A DNA stretch of 8,712 nt, from assembly GCA_047973435.1 (NCBI GenBank), contig JBKECA010000017.1:1-8712 (forward strand), written 5' to 3'. Positions 1-6,513 of the stretch are shown piece after piece; positions within the stretch are counted from its first letter, which is position 1; the number at the start of each line of letters is the position of its first letter. The DNA is from JBKECA01 sp047973435 (lineage in GTDB: Bacteria; Planctomycetota; Planctomycetia; Planctomycetales; Planctomycetaceae). A program made the position numbers and the translations under genes. The notes under the pieces were generated by a model. The model saw only the letters and a list, made by a program, of their open reading frames with translations. It was not told the DNA's origin and did not search any database.

Positions 1-128
1 GGCGTCGTGGCGGCGGGGCCGGGAGTCGGAACTTCGGCGGGCTGCGTGGGGGACGCGGTCTCTCCACCGCAACCCAGCAAAGCGAGTGCCCCGAAGGACA
101 TGAGAGTCAGGCAATTGATGCGACGCAT
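1..128 (-). CDS. Putative small lipoprotein, 5' end only (runs off left edge)
   Basis: Reading the minus strand from the ATG at 126-128 gives 42 complete codons that stay open to the window edge. The N-terminus has two arginines, a hydrophobic stretch (about residues 6-18) and the lipobox LLGC with Cys20, followed by GGE and a proline/threonine/alanine-rich linker. This is the layout of a signal peptidase II lipoprotein: lipid-modified at Cys20, membrane-anchored, with a flexible tether. The mature domain is outside the window, so no function can be given. The start is not certain: no Shine-Dalgarno is visible before 128, and a second in-frame ATG at residue 10 (99-101) would also leave a shorter signal peptide. 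The gene has the same direction as the sulfatase, with a 205-base gap from the sulfatase stop, so a separate promoter is plausible. The overlapping plus-strand frame over 7-297 has no recognisable features and is taken as the shadow. Confidence 0.62.
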   Translation of the reverse strand, partial: MRRINCLTLMSFGALALLGCGGETASPTQPAEVPTPGPAATT

Positions 129-148
129 GGGGACGGGATCGTACGGGG

Positions 149-177
149 ACTTGGTGCAAGAGTTGAACTTGGTGCAA
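149..177. repeat. Two 11-base direct repeats (period 18) upstream of the lipoprotein gene
   Basis: ACTTGGTGCAA occurs at 149-159 and exactly again at 167-177, a centre-to-centre period of 18 bases (near two helical turns). On the minus strand this is TTGCACCAAGT twice, 21 bases upstream of the lipoprotein ATG. The position fits a tandem operator or activator site, but no regulator is known and chance is possible. Confidence 0.4.
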
Positions 178-292
178 CGCGAAGACTCGGTTGTCGAGAA
201 TTTTCAGGACCGGACCTCACCAGCTTCCGGACGGTTGCCTGAGCGGATTGGCTGTTGGAATCTGGGAGGTCACTGGACGCTAACGCGAGACG

Positions 293-322
293 GCTGATGA
301 TGTTGAAGCTGATGATGTTGAA
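293..322. repeat. Perfect 15-base tandem duplication
   Basis: GCTGATGATGTTGAA is at 293-307 and is repeated without change at 308-322. It lies 11 bases beyond the sulfatase stop codon, in the gap before the lipoprotein gene. It is not self-complementary, so it is not a terminator stem. It looks like a slippage or duplication product in non-coding DNA. Confidence 0.7.
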
Positions 323-333
323 AACGTCTCCGG

Positions 334-1899
334 TCACTTTCGTGCGCGCGCCGTTTCGAGCACGGGATCGTCGGTCGCTTCCATGCGTTCCAGGATTTTG
401 TCGTGCAGGGAAGCGATCACCTGTTTAAGGGCCGGGTCATCGGCGGCAATCAGATTGGTGGTTTCTTTGGGATCGTCAGTCAGGTTGTAAAGCTCATCGC
501 GTTCTGGATTGAGGAAGTCGCGAATGAGCTTCCACTCCGGGGTGCGATAAGTCCGCATGTGGGTCTGCGACTGGTGATGGGTGCTGTACTGGGCATACAA
601 GTCGTTGTTCCAGTCCCCCCCCTGCCCCTTCAAGACCGGGACGATGCTTCGTCCACGCAGGGAAAGGTCCGCGGGCGTTTGCACGCCGGCCATCTCGAGG
701 ATGGTGGGGAACCAGTCGAGATGACAGACGGTCTGATCGACGATCGTGCCCGGTTTGATGACCCCTGGCCAGCGAATTGCAGTAGGAACTCGCAGCGACA
801 GGTCGTACATGTTGGGCCGCTGGCCTTTGGGGACATTGTCGGTTCCTGGCGGGGGCTCGGTCAGAATCCAGTGGCCGTTGCCTTTGTGCCAGATGCCGTT
901 GTGTCCCATGTTGTAGCCGTGATCGCTGGAGTAGATCACGATGGTGTTCTTGTCCGCGTGGATACGTTCGAGTTCGCCGAGGATATTGCCGACGCAACGG
1001 TCGACGCCATGCATGCAGGCGAGGTATTCGCGCGTTTTCTTTTTGACGAGCGGGATGTCGAGTTTGGGGTAATCGGGATTGGGAATCTGCGGGTCGAGCG
1101 TCTCGAACGGCTCCATGTCTTCGTCACGCACGGGGACATAGGCGGCATGCGGCTCGCGATAGTGGACACACAGGCAGAAGGGCTGCTTGGGATCGGTCAG
1201 TCGCATCCAACGAAGGGCCTCGTCGGTCACGATGTCGACCGTGAAGCCCTGCACTACTTGCACCTGACCATTCACTTCCAGCTTGGGGTTTCTGGGTGAG
1301 GCCCCCCCATCCAGCAGTCCCATGAAGTAGTCGAATCCAAATTTCGTGGGATGCTGATGTGGCTGGGTGCCGAGGTGCCACTTGCCAACCAGGGCGGTCT
1401 GATAACCGGCGTCCTGAAGATACTTTGGCCAGACGGGTGTCCCGGTCGCCAGACCCAACTCATCTTCCTGACCGGGACGAATCCAGTCGGTGATGCCCAT
1501 CTCGGTACCGTACCGGCCGGTCATGATGCTGGTGCGGGCGGGGCTGCAAACCGGCGTCGGCGTGAAGCAGTTATGAAGGTAGGCACCGCTTTGGAACAAG
1601 TCGTCCAAATGCGGTGTCAGCATGTGCGGATGTCCTGAAAGGCCCAGCGCCCACGGGGCCTGATCGTCGGTCAGGATGAACAGGATGTTCGGCCGTTTGT
1701 CACGGCGTGCAGCCGGGTTTTGCCGGGGACGATTCTGCGCCTGCAAACTTGTCAGGCACGTCAGGCACGTCAGCAGGAGGATCAGCATCCACAGACCGCA
1801 TCGACTCCGTATGCATTCGGCACGGAAACGTCTTGCCGCATGGTGACGACGCAAGGGGAGCCGACCAAGCCAAGCCGCGTGCGATATCAAGCTCTTCAT
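334..1899 (-). CDS. Secreted sulfatase (alkaline phosphatase superfamily, formylglycine type)
   Basis: A 521-residue enzyme predicted to hydrolyse sulfate esters, on polysaccharide or small-molecule substrates, outside the cytoplasm. Visible family marks, numbered from the chosen start: PNILFILTDDQ with metal-binding Asp78/Asp79; CSPAR at 118-122, the C-x-P-x-R site whose Cys118 is oxidised to formylglycine; GRYGTEMG just after; GKWHLG at 172-177; SSDHG with Asp326/His327; HKG at 338-340; and the usual C-terminal ELYNLTDDPKE segment. Length is normal for family S1. The ATG at 1897-1899 is preferred over an upstream GTG at 1968 because a strong purine-rich ribosome site touches it. The N-terminus is odd: about 34 mostly basic residues precede the hydrophobic signal core (35-53, ending near LQAQ), so an internal Met38 start is an alternative. 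Substrate cannot be read from the sequence. Formylglycine maturation requires a sulfatase-modifying enzyme not seen here. The upstream gap of 198 bases contains copy A of the 79-base repeat. Confidence 0.95.
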   Translation of the reverse strand: MKSLISHAAWLGRLPLRRHHAARRFRAECIRSRCGLWMLILLLTCLTCLTSLQAQNRPRQNPAARRDKRPNILFILTDDQAPWALGLSGHPHMLTPHLDDLFQSGAYLHNCFTPTPVCSPARTSIMTGRYGTEMGITDWIRPGQEDELGLATGTPVWPKYLQDAGYQTALVGKWHLGTQPHQHPTKFGFDYFMGLLDGGASPRNPKLEVNGQVQVVQGFTVDIVTDEALRWMRLTDPKQPFCLCVHYREPHAAYVPVRDEDMEPFETLDPQIPNPDYPKLDIPLVKKKTREYLACMHGVDRCVGNILGELERIHADKNTIVIYSSDHGYNMGHNGIWHKGNGHWILTEPPPGTDNVPKGQRPNMYDLSLRVPTAIRWPGVIKPGTIVDQTVCHLDWFPTILEMAGVQTPADLSLRGRSIVPVLKGQGGDWNNDLYAQYSTHHQSQTHMRTYRTPEWKLIRDFLNPERDELYNLTDDPKETTNLIAADDPALKQVIASLHDKILERMEATDDPVLETARARK

Positions 1900-1911
1900 C
1901 TCCCCTCCCCT
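1900..1911 (-). promoter_or_regulatory. Strong ribosome binding site of the sulfatase
   Basis: On the minus strand AGGGGAGGGGAG directly precedes the ATG at 1899. It supports that start over the in-frame GTG 23 codons upstream, which would add a hydrophilic stretch before the signal peptide. Confidence 0.7.
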
Positions 1912-1950
1912 GCGAGTTGGTGTGAGAAACCAGTCAGGAGGGGACGATTC

Positions 1951-2029
1951 TATACCGCACGCGGTCAATGTTGATACGTTTCGCCTCGCGGGGCTTTAAC
2001 GCCCGAATCATCTCACTCGCTGCCGCGGG
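1951..2029 (-). repeat. 79-base repeat, copy A, upstream of the sulfatase
   Basis: Read on the minus strand this block matches copy B (6353-6431, plus strand) at 73 of 79 positions with no gaps. It contains a perfect palindrome ACCGC-GT-GCGGT (1954-1965) and a small hairpin at 1977-2001 (CGTT/AACG outer stem, GCC/GGC inner stem). Weaker similarity continues about 12 bases further upstream, including TATACT (2031-2036), a good match to a bacterial -10 box. If that box is used, the repeat would be transcribed as the sulfatase 5' leader; its end is 51 bases from the ATG. A 25-codon frame (2011 to 1934, minus) runs through it. Regulatory element, leader RNA or mobile intergenic repeat are all possible. 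Confidence 0.85.
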
Positions 2030-2097
2030 AAGTATAATCAGCCGACCGTAGAACCGCGACCGGGTGCCGCTTCAGCACGAGACCTTGAGAGCGTTCC

Positions 2098-4503
2098 TCA
2101 CTGCGACAGTGCATACAGCACGATATTGGTCGCGATCCGCGCGGCATCGTCACTGGCATATCCAGCGCAATTGACCGTGGCCTGCTGCTGGAGCGCACAG
2201 CTGAGGTCGTACTTGCTGTACACCACGACATAGCGGCCGCGGCTGTCCGCAATCCCTTCGAGCAAGGGGGGGCCAAGCCGATACTCTGCCTGCAGTGCCC
2301 CCCCTGCCCCGCCAGCGATCGGCAATCGGCGACGCACTTCCCGGATGTCGTGACCGAGATCGGAATGCAGCAACGGATGGTCCAGCGGGATCGCTTCCAG
2401 GTCGCGGTTGTACAGTGCGCGCACCAGCGCGCGAAAGCTGTCGTCGAACGGCTTCTCGCCGCAGCAGGCGTCGGCAAACAGGAAGCCCCCCTGATCGAGA
2501 TAGTTCTTGAGAGCCGTGACCTCCGCCTCGGAGAGCGCGAAGTTCTTTCGACCGTGCATGTACAGCAGCGGGTAGTCCGCCAGCAGTGGATCGGTGGCGG
2601 CCAGGTTGGGGGCGTCGGGCGTGGTCTCGACGCCGACAGCGGAGAGCGCAAGCTGGAGATGTCGTAACGCGCTAGGGGCGGTATCCCAGCCGCCGTTATG
2701 ACGCAGTCTCGCGATTTCCAGCCGGCCTCGACGCTGCGTGTTGTCGTCCATGGCGAGTCGCGGTGGCTCGGAGAGCGCGTCGAGCAGTTCGCGACCTGTG
2801 GCGTAGGCAATGATGTTGGTGCCGAGGTCCATTGACCGCTTGATCTGCGTCTTGATGTTCAGCTCGCGCTTGGGGGGATCGACAAGCATCCACTTGTTCC
2901 ATCGGCAACAGTGATCGAAGGGGGCATACATGATGGCTGTGCGGCAGCCGAAGTCGACCCCCCAGAGTTCCAACGCTTCTCCAGCGGCAGTTGGATTGAG
3001 GACGGACTCGCTGCGATAAACGTCGTGGGTGTCGGGGAGTTTTTTGAGCTGGTAGTCCTCGTCCGGGAACATCCGTTTGATGAGCGCACGGAATCCCGCG
3101 TCGAACTGGTCGCCGCCGCAGGTATTGACCCCCAGCAGAAAGCCCCCCTGGTTGATGTACTCCCGCAGCAGTGCGACTTCGTCGTCGGTGATGAGGTCGA
3201 GCGGACCATCGCCGGTGATGAGCTGGACTTTGGCTTGCAGTAACGCCGCGCCATCCTGCTCGCGGGTTGCGACGCTAAGGTCGACCACCTGCCAGCTCAT
3301 CAGGTGCGGCCAGCGGGGACGGGTGCTGATATAGTCGGTGAGGTTCGAGGCATCGCGCGGCTGTCGATTCCATCCGCGGCCGTAGAGTTCGCCGCGAGGA
3401 TCTCCCCATTTGAGCTTATTAATGAGGACGGGCGAGTTGCCTTTGGCCACGAACATCAGAGCCATAGCGGTGCCGATGGCGGGAGTTTCTCCGTTGCTGG
3501 GATCGGTCCAGCTCCCTTGGGCAAGGTTCTGAACGCCGACCAGCCAGCGGACCCCCATGCGGTACCAGTCCTTGGGACTTTCGGGAGGACCAAGAAACCG
3601 CCGCCCGGTAAAGCGGCCAGCCCGTTCGAGTCCGTACATGTAGTACAGATACCACGCCGAGTGAGACGAGTCCCCCGGGTTATCCTTGACGGAGAAGTTA
3701 TTCCCCAGCCAGCGGAAGGCGGCCTCGATCGTCTGATGGACTTTGTCGTCGACGGGGGCACAGCAGTCGATCTCGCCGTTGCGAACGTTGCGATCATCGT
3801 CGAGCATCGATTCGCAAATCATCAGCGAAGCAATTCCTGCCACCTGCAAACTGCCGCGGGCATCGCCAGAACCATCGGTGTAAGGAAAGGTGATGCCGGA
3901 CTTGCCATCCACGGAACCGCTGATGTTGGTAAGGAAGTGTTGCCGGGATCGCTCCCAGACTTCACGCGGGACCGCCGCGCCCGCGTGCACCGCTTCCCGC
4001 AGGCCCAGGATGGCGAACTGGGTGTTGCTGTTGTCCCAATGACCTTCGTCGTGGCCGTGATAACCCCAGGCCCCCGAGCCGGAGGCGCCGGCTTTGTGCT
4101 GCGCGTTCACCAACCAGTTGGCCAGGGTCTGCAGGCGGCCTTTGAACTGGTCGTCACCAGAGAGCGACAGCGCCATCGCCACCAGTGAGACATCGTAAGT
4201 GCTGTCGGGAATGGGAGAGGTCCGCAGGTAATCGAGTCCCCGGCGGACCGCGAGTTCGTCCGGGGTTTGACCGGAATAGAGCAGACTCATTACCACCAGC
4301 GCCGTCGCGCCGACAGGATGGCCGGGGTATTCCCACGAGCCGTCCGCCTGCTGGATTGATGCCAGATATCGCTGAGCCCGACGAATCGACTCCAGCGCCG
4401 CTGCCCGGAGTTCGTCCTCCTGAGCGCGCACAACGACCGGCTGGGCGAGGATCATCGCACTGCAGAGAACCAGAACCAGAGTTCGAAGCCATGCCGTTAC
4501 CAT
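2098..4503 (-). CDS. Secreted toroid (prenyltransferase/squalene-cyclase-like) protein with tandem DUF4159 domains
   Basis: An 801-residue exported protein of unknown biochemical role. Residues 1-27 form a Sec-type signal peptide with a hydrophobic core, ending near VRAQ. Residues about 30-355 resemble the alpha/alpha toroid of squalene cyclase-like proteins, with QQADGSW near 51-57 and the related QNLAQGSW near 325-332. Then come two related alpha/beta modules. Module 1 (about 365-575) has EYINQGGFLLGVNTCGGDQFD and FRALIKRMFP. Module 2 (about 592-800) opens with RGRLEIARLRHNGGWD, the usual DUF4159 start, and has NYLDQGGFLFADACCGEKPFDDSFRAL. The two align well, which suggests an internal duplication. 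DUF4159 has a glutamine-amidotransferase-like look, but I see no catalytic triad I can defend. The ATG at 4503 is chosen over 4533 because of a good ribosome site. The gene is divergent from the DUF1501 gene (263-base gap) and points toward the sulfatase, 198 bases before its start. Confidence 0.9.
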   Translation of the reverse strand: MVTAWLRTLVLVLCSAMILAQPVVVRAQEDELRAAALESIRRAQRYLASIQQADGSWEYPGHPVGATALVVMSLLYSGQTPDELAVRRGLDYLRTSPIPDSTYDVSLVAMALSLSGDDQFKGRLQTLANWLVNAQHKAGASGSGAWGYHGHDEGHWDNSNTQFAILGLREAVHAGAAVPREVWERSRQHFLTNISGSVDGKSGITFPYTDGSGDARGSLQVAGIASLMICESMLDDDRNVRNGEIDCCAPVDDKVHQTIEAAFRWLGNNFSVKDNPGDSSHSAWYLYYMYGLERAGRFTGRRFLGPPESPKDWYRMGVRWLVGVQNLAQGSWTDPSNGETPAIGTAMALMFVAKGNSPVLINKLKWGDPRGELYGRGWNRQPRDASNLTDYISTRPRWPHLMSWQVVDLSVATREQDGAALLQAKVQLITGDGPLDLITDDEVALLREYINQGGFLLGVNTCGGDQFDAGFRALIKRMFPDEDYQLKKLPDTHDVYRSESVLNPTAAGEALELWGVDFGCRTAIMYAPFDHCCRWNKWMLVDPPKRELNIKTQIKRSMDLGTNIIAYATGRELLDALSEPPRLAMDDNTQRRGRLEIARLRHNGGWDTAPSALRHLQLALSAVGVETTPDAPNLAATDPLLADYPLLYMHGRKNFALSEAEVTALKNYLDQGGFLFADACCGEKPFDDSFRALVRALYNRDLEAIPLDHPLLHSDLGHDIREVRRRLPIAGGAGGALQAEYRLGPPLLEGIADSRGRYVVVYSKYDLSCALQQQATVNCAGYASDDAARIATNIVLYALSQ

Positions 4504-4766
4504 GTCAACGTCCTTCCGTGATGCGAGTGGCATTGTCGGGGGGCAATGTTAGCCCGCGCGGCCTGCTGCCGACGAGAGGAGTTAATGCAGGACATCCCCT
4601 GGCGAGCGGACGGTGGCCTGAAATGCGTACGTCACAACTTCGGCGGGTGCTGGAGCATTTTTTGTCCGGTAACCGCTTTGTGGCTGACTCCCCTGCCCTG
4701 CAGACGCTACACTACCAATCCACACCTGCTGATACCTGCCTTGTGCACCGACTGCGAGTCCCACCT
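4504..4766. promoter_or_regulatory. Divergent intergenic region between the DUF4159 and DUF1501 genes
   Basis: These 263 bases must hold the promoters of both divergent genes. The only sigma-70-like pair I can point to on the plus strand is CTGACT (4684-4689), an 18-base spacer, then TACACT (4708-4713), 53 bases before the DUF1501 start; each box matches the consensus at about 4 of 6 positions, so this is weak. A small inverted repeat CATTG/CAATG (4531-4535, 4544-4548) around a G-run lies 27 bases upstream of the DUF4159 start. An open frame with a good ribosome site (ATG at 4585) overlaps the DUF1501 start, but its product is not recognisable. Confidence 0.35.
4511..4517 (-). promoter_or_regulatory. 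Ribosome binding site fixing the DUF4159 gene start
   Basis: GGAAGGA on the minus strand lies 7 bases before the ATG at 4503. The alternative ATG 10 codons upstream (4533) is preceded only by a C-rich run, so the shorter start is favoured; it also places the signal peptide at the very N-terminus. Confidence 0.7.
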
Positions 4767-6212
4767 ATGTCGCAGCTCTGGAGTCACCCTGCTCTCTCCC
4801 GCCGCACCGCGTTACAGGCGGGGGCCGTTGGCCTGCTGGGGTTGAATCAACAACACCTTTCGGCATTGCGTGCCGCCTCCGGAGAGGCGAATGGTCGGGT
4901 AGCGGCACCGAAAGCAGTGATCTACATCTTCCTTTCCGGCGGTTTGGGGCAGCTCGACAGCTTCGACATGAAGCCCAACGCGCCGGCCGAGGTGCGGGGA
5001 GAGTTCAATCCCGTCGCAACGGCAACTCCGGGGCTGTGGATTTGTGAGCATCTCCCCCGGCTGGCGGCGCGAAGTCGCCACTGGTCGCTCGTGCGGTCGC
5101 TCACGCATCCTTTCAACGAACACTCCGACGGCCATATGGTCATGTTGGCCGGTCGGTCGCAGCTGCCGCCAACCTTCAATCGCAGCAAGCCAATGCCCGA
5201 TGACTGGCCGAGTCTGGCGGCTGTGGCGGGAGATCGAATCCGACCGAAGAACAACCTCCCGCCGGCAATTGTCCTGCCGGAAAAACTGATCCATCGGACG
5301 GGTCGCACTATTCCGGGTCAGTTCGCCGGCCAGATGGGGCCGCTGCGGGATCCGTGGTTTGTCGAGATGCAGGCGTTCAATGGCGCGACCTACGGCGCAT
5401 TCCCCCAGTACGAGTTCAGCCACGCCGACGGGGCCAAGCACAACCCGGCAATGAAGTTCGATGCTCCGAACCTGTCACTGCCAGAAGACCTGGTACAGCG
5501 ACGCGTGCTGCGGCGGCTCGAAGTATTGCAGTCGCTGGAGCATCAGCAGCGCGGACTCGAGCAGACTGCCATGTTCGACGCCTTCGATCGACATCGCGAG
5601 GCCGCGGTGTCGCTGCTGACCGGGTCCGATGTTCGCGCTGCGTTCGATGTAACACGAGCGGACGAGGCAACGCAACTGAAGTACGGCAAGCACTCCTTCG
5701 GATGGTCGCTGCTGATGGCGTCGCGGCTGGTCGAGGCGGGGGTCTCTCTCGTACAGGTGAACCTGGGGAACAACGAAACCTGGGATACCCACGGAAACGC
5801 CTTCCCCAACCTGAAGGAATTTTTGTATCCGCCGATGGATCAGGCCGTGTCGGCCCTGCTGGACGACCTCTCGGAACGGGGGCTGCTCGACAGCACGCTG
5901 GTGGTAATGGCGGGCGAATTCGGCCGCACCCCGAAGGTGCTGCACTTGACCAAGCACTACAAAACCGCCGGCCGCGATCACTGGGGCGGTGCCCAATCAG
6001 TCCTGCTCGCAGGGGGCGGCGTGGGGGGGGGGCGCGTGATCGGCAGCACCGACAAAATCGCAGCCTACCCGGCGACCGATGCCCAGACCCCAGAGAATCT
6101 CGCCGCCACCATCTACAGCACTTTGGGCATCCCCGCGCAGGCCCACTGGCAAGACACTCAGGGCCGCCCCCACTTCGTCTACCACGGCACGCCCATCGCC
6201 GGCCTCTCCTGA
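4767..6212 (+). CDS. DUF1501 family protein with Tat signal
   Basis: A 481-residue protein of the DUF1501 family, which is related to the alkaline phosphatase/sulfatase fold; its activity is not established. The N-terminus has SRRTALQ at 11-17, a twin-arginine motif followed by a hydrophobic AGAVGLLGL core, so export in folded form is expected. Family marks: IFLSGGLGQLDSFDMKP (54-70), THPFNEHSDGHMVMLAG (113-129), WDTHGNAF (339-346), MAGEFGRTPK (381-390) and GRDHWGGAQSVLLAGGG (402-418), with the expected Asp/His residues intact. Length is typical. The ATG at 4767 is picked because it puts the Tat motif ten residues from the start, as in most family members; no Shine-Dalgarno is visible, and the frame stays open far upstream only as antisense to the DUF4159 gene. 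In planctomycetes these genes often stand next to DUF1549/DUF1553 cytochrome-like genes; none is present here. A run of ten G lies inside the coding sequence. Confidence 0.94.
   Translation: MSQLWSHPALSRRTALQAGAVGLLGLNQQHLSALRAASGEANGRVAAPKAVIYIFLSGGLGQLDSFDMKPNAPAEVRGEFNPVATATPGLWICEHLPRLAARSRHWSLVRSLTHPFNEHSDGHMVMLAGRSQLPPTFNRSKPMPDDWPSLAAVAGDRIRPKNNLPPAIVLPEKLIHRTGRTIPGQFAGQMGPLRDPWFVEMQAFNGATYGAFPQYEFSHADGAKHNPAMKFDAPNLSLPEDLVQRRVLRRLEVLQSLEHQQRGLEQTAMFDAFDRHREAAVSLLTGSDVRAAFDVTRADEATQLKYGKHSFGWSLLMASRLVEAGVSLVQVNLGNNETWDTHGNAFPNLKEFLYPPMDQAVSALLDDLSERGLLDSTLVVMAGEFGRTPKVLHLTKHYKTAGRDHWGGAQSVLLAGGGVGGGRVIGSTDKIAAYPATDAQTPENLAATIYSTLGIPAQAHWQDTQGRPHFVYHGTPIAGLS
6023..6032. repeat. Run of ten G inside the DUF1501 coding sequence
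   Basis: Ten consecutive G encode part of GVGGGRVIG, in the conserved glycine-rich segment after GRDHWGGAQ. The reading frame is intact as given. A gain or loss of one base here would truncate the last 60 or so residues. Confidence 0.9.
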
Positions 6213-6213
6213 A

Positions 6214-6250
6214 GCCAATTGCGTTTCCACCGCGACGATCACGAATTGGC
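6214..6250 (+). terminator. Weak inverted repeat after the DUF1501 stop
   Basis: GCCAATT (6214-6220) and AATTGGC (6244-6250) can pair as a 7-base stem around a 23-base loop, starting two bases after the stop codon. There is no T-run, and the loop is long, so this is only a candidate transcription end or mRNA-stabilising stem. Confidence 0.25.
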
Positions 6251-6352
6251 AATCGGAACGTCGACGCCGACGACTCCGCCTGATCCGGTCTGCGAACACC
6301 GGGCTTGGAAAACGCCGCAATTGCCTGAAAACAGAATCTGCGGGTTACACTG

Positions 6353-6431
6353 CCCGCCGCAGCGAGTGAGAGGATTCGGACGTTAAAGCCCCGCGAGGCA
6401 AAACGGATCAACATGGACCGCGTGCGGTATA
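6353..6431 (+). repeat. 79-base repeat, copy B, upstream of the repeat-protein gene
   Basis: This is the inverted partner of copy A (1951-2029, minus strand): six substitutions in 79 bases, no gap. The palindrome ACCGC-GT-GCGGT (6417-6428) and the hairpin (6381-6405, CGTT/AACG and GCC/GGC stems) are both preserved. Just upstream TACACT (6346-6351) stands where copy A has TATACT. The element ends 82 bases before the ATG at 6514. The rest of the 301-base gap from 6213 to 6513 holds nothing else I recognise apart from the weak stem at 6214-6250. Confidence 0.85.
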
Positions 6432-6513
6432 TCATTGGCGGATAGGCTGAGCGCGGCGCAACCCTGTCGGGATTGAGAAGGGGGCGTCTCTGAATCAGCA
6501 CAAGAGATGAACG

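Noticed and set aside
107..337. 76-codon minus-strand frame between sulfatase and lipoprotein
   Set aside because: It starts with a GTG overlapping the sulfatase stop, encodes the tandem duplication as FNIIS-FNIIS, and overlaps the better-supported lipoprotein start in another frame.
403..1299. 298-codon plus-strand frame opposite the sulfatase
   Set aside because: It is entirely antisense to a gene with clear catalytic motifs and has no family features.
3304..4188. 294-codon plus-strand frame opposite the DUF4159 gene
   Set aside because: It is an antisense shadow with no recognisable motif; the minus strand carries the coherent signal peptide and domains.
4185..4766. N-terminal extension of the DUF1501 frame by 194 residues
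   Set aside because: Most of it is antisense to the DUF4159 gene, it is low-complexity in character, and it would bury the Tat signal. The start at 4767 is preferred.
4585..4845. 87-codon plus-strand frame with a good GAGGAG ribosome site
   Set aside because: The product (many Cys, Pro and Arg) resembles nothing known, and it overlaps the DUF1501 start by 79 bases in another frame. A leader peptide cannot be excluded but is not supported.
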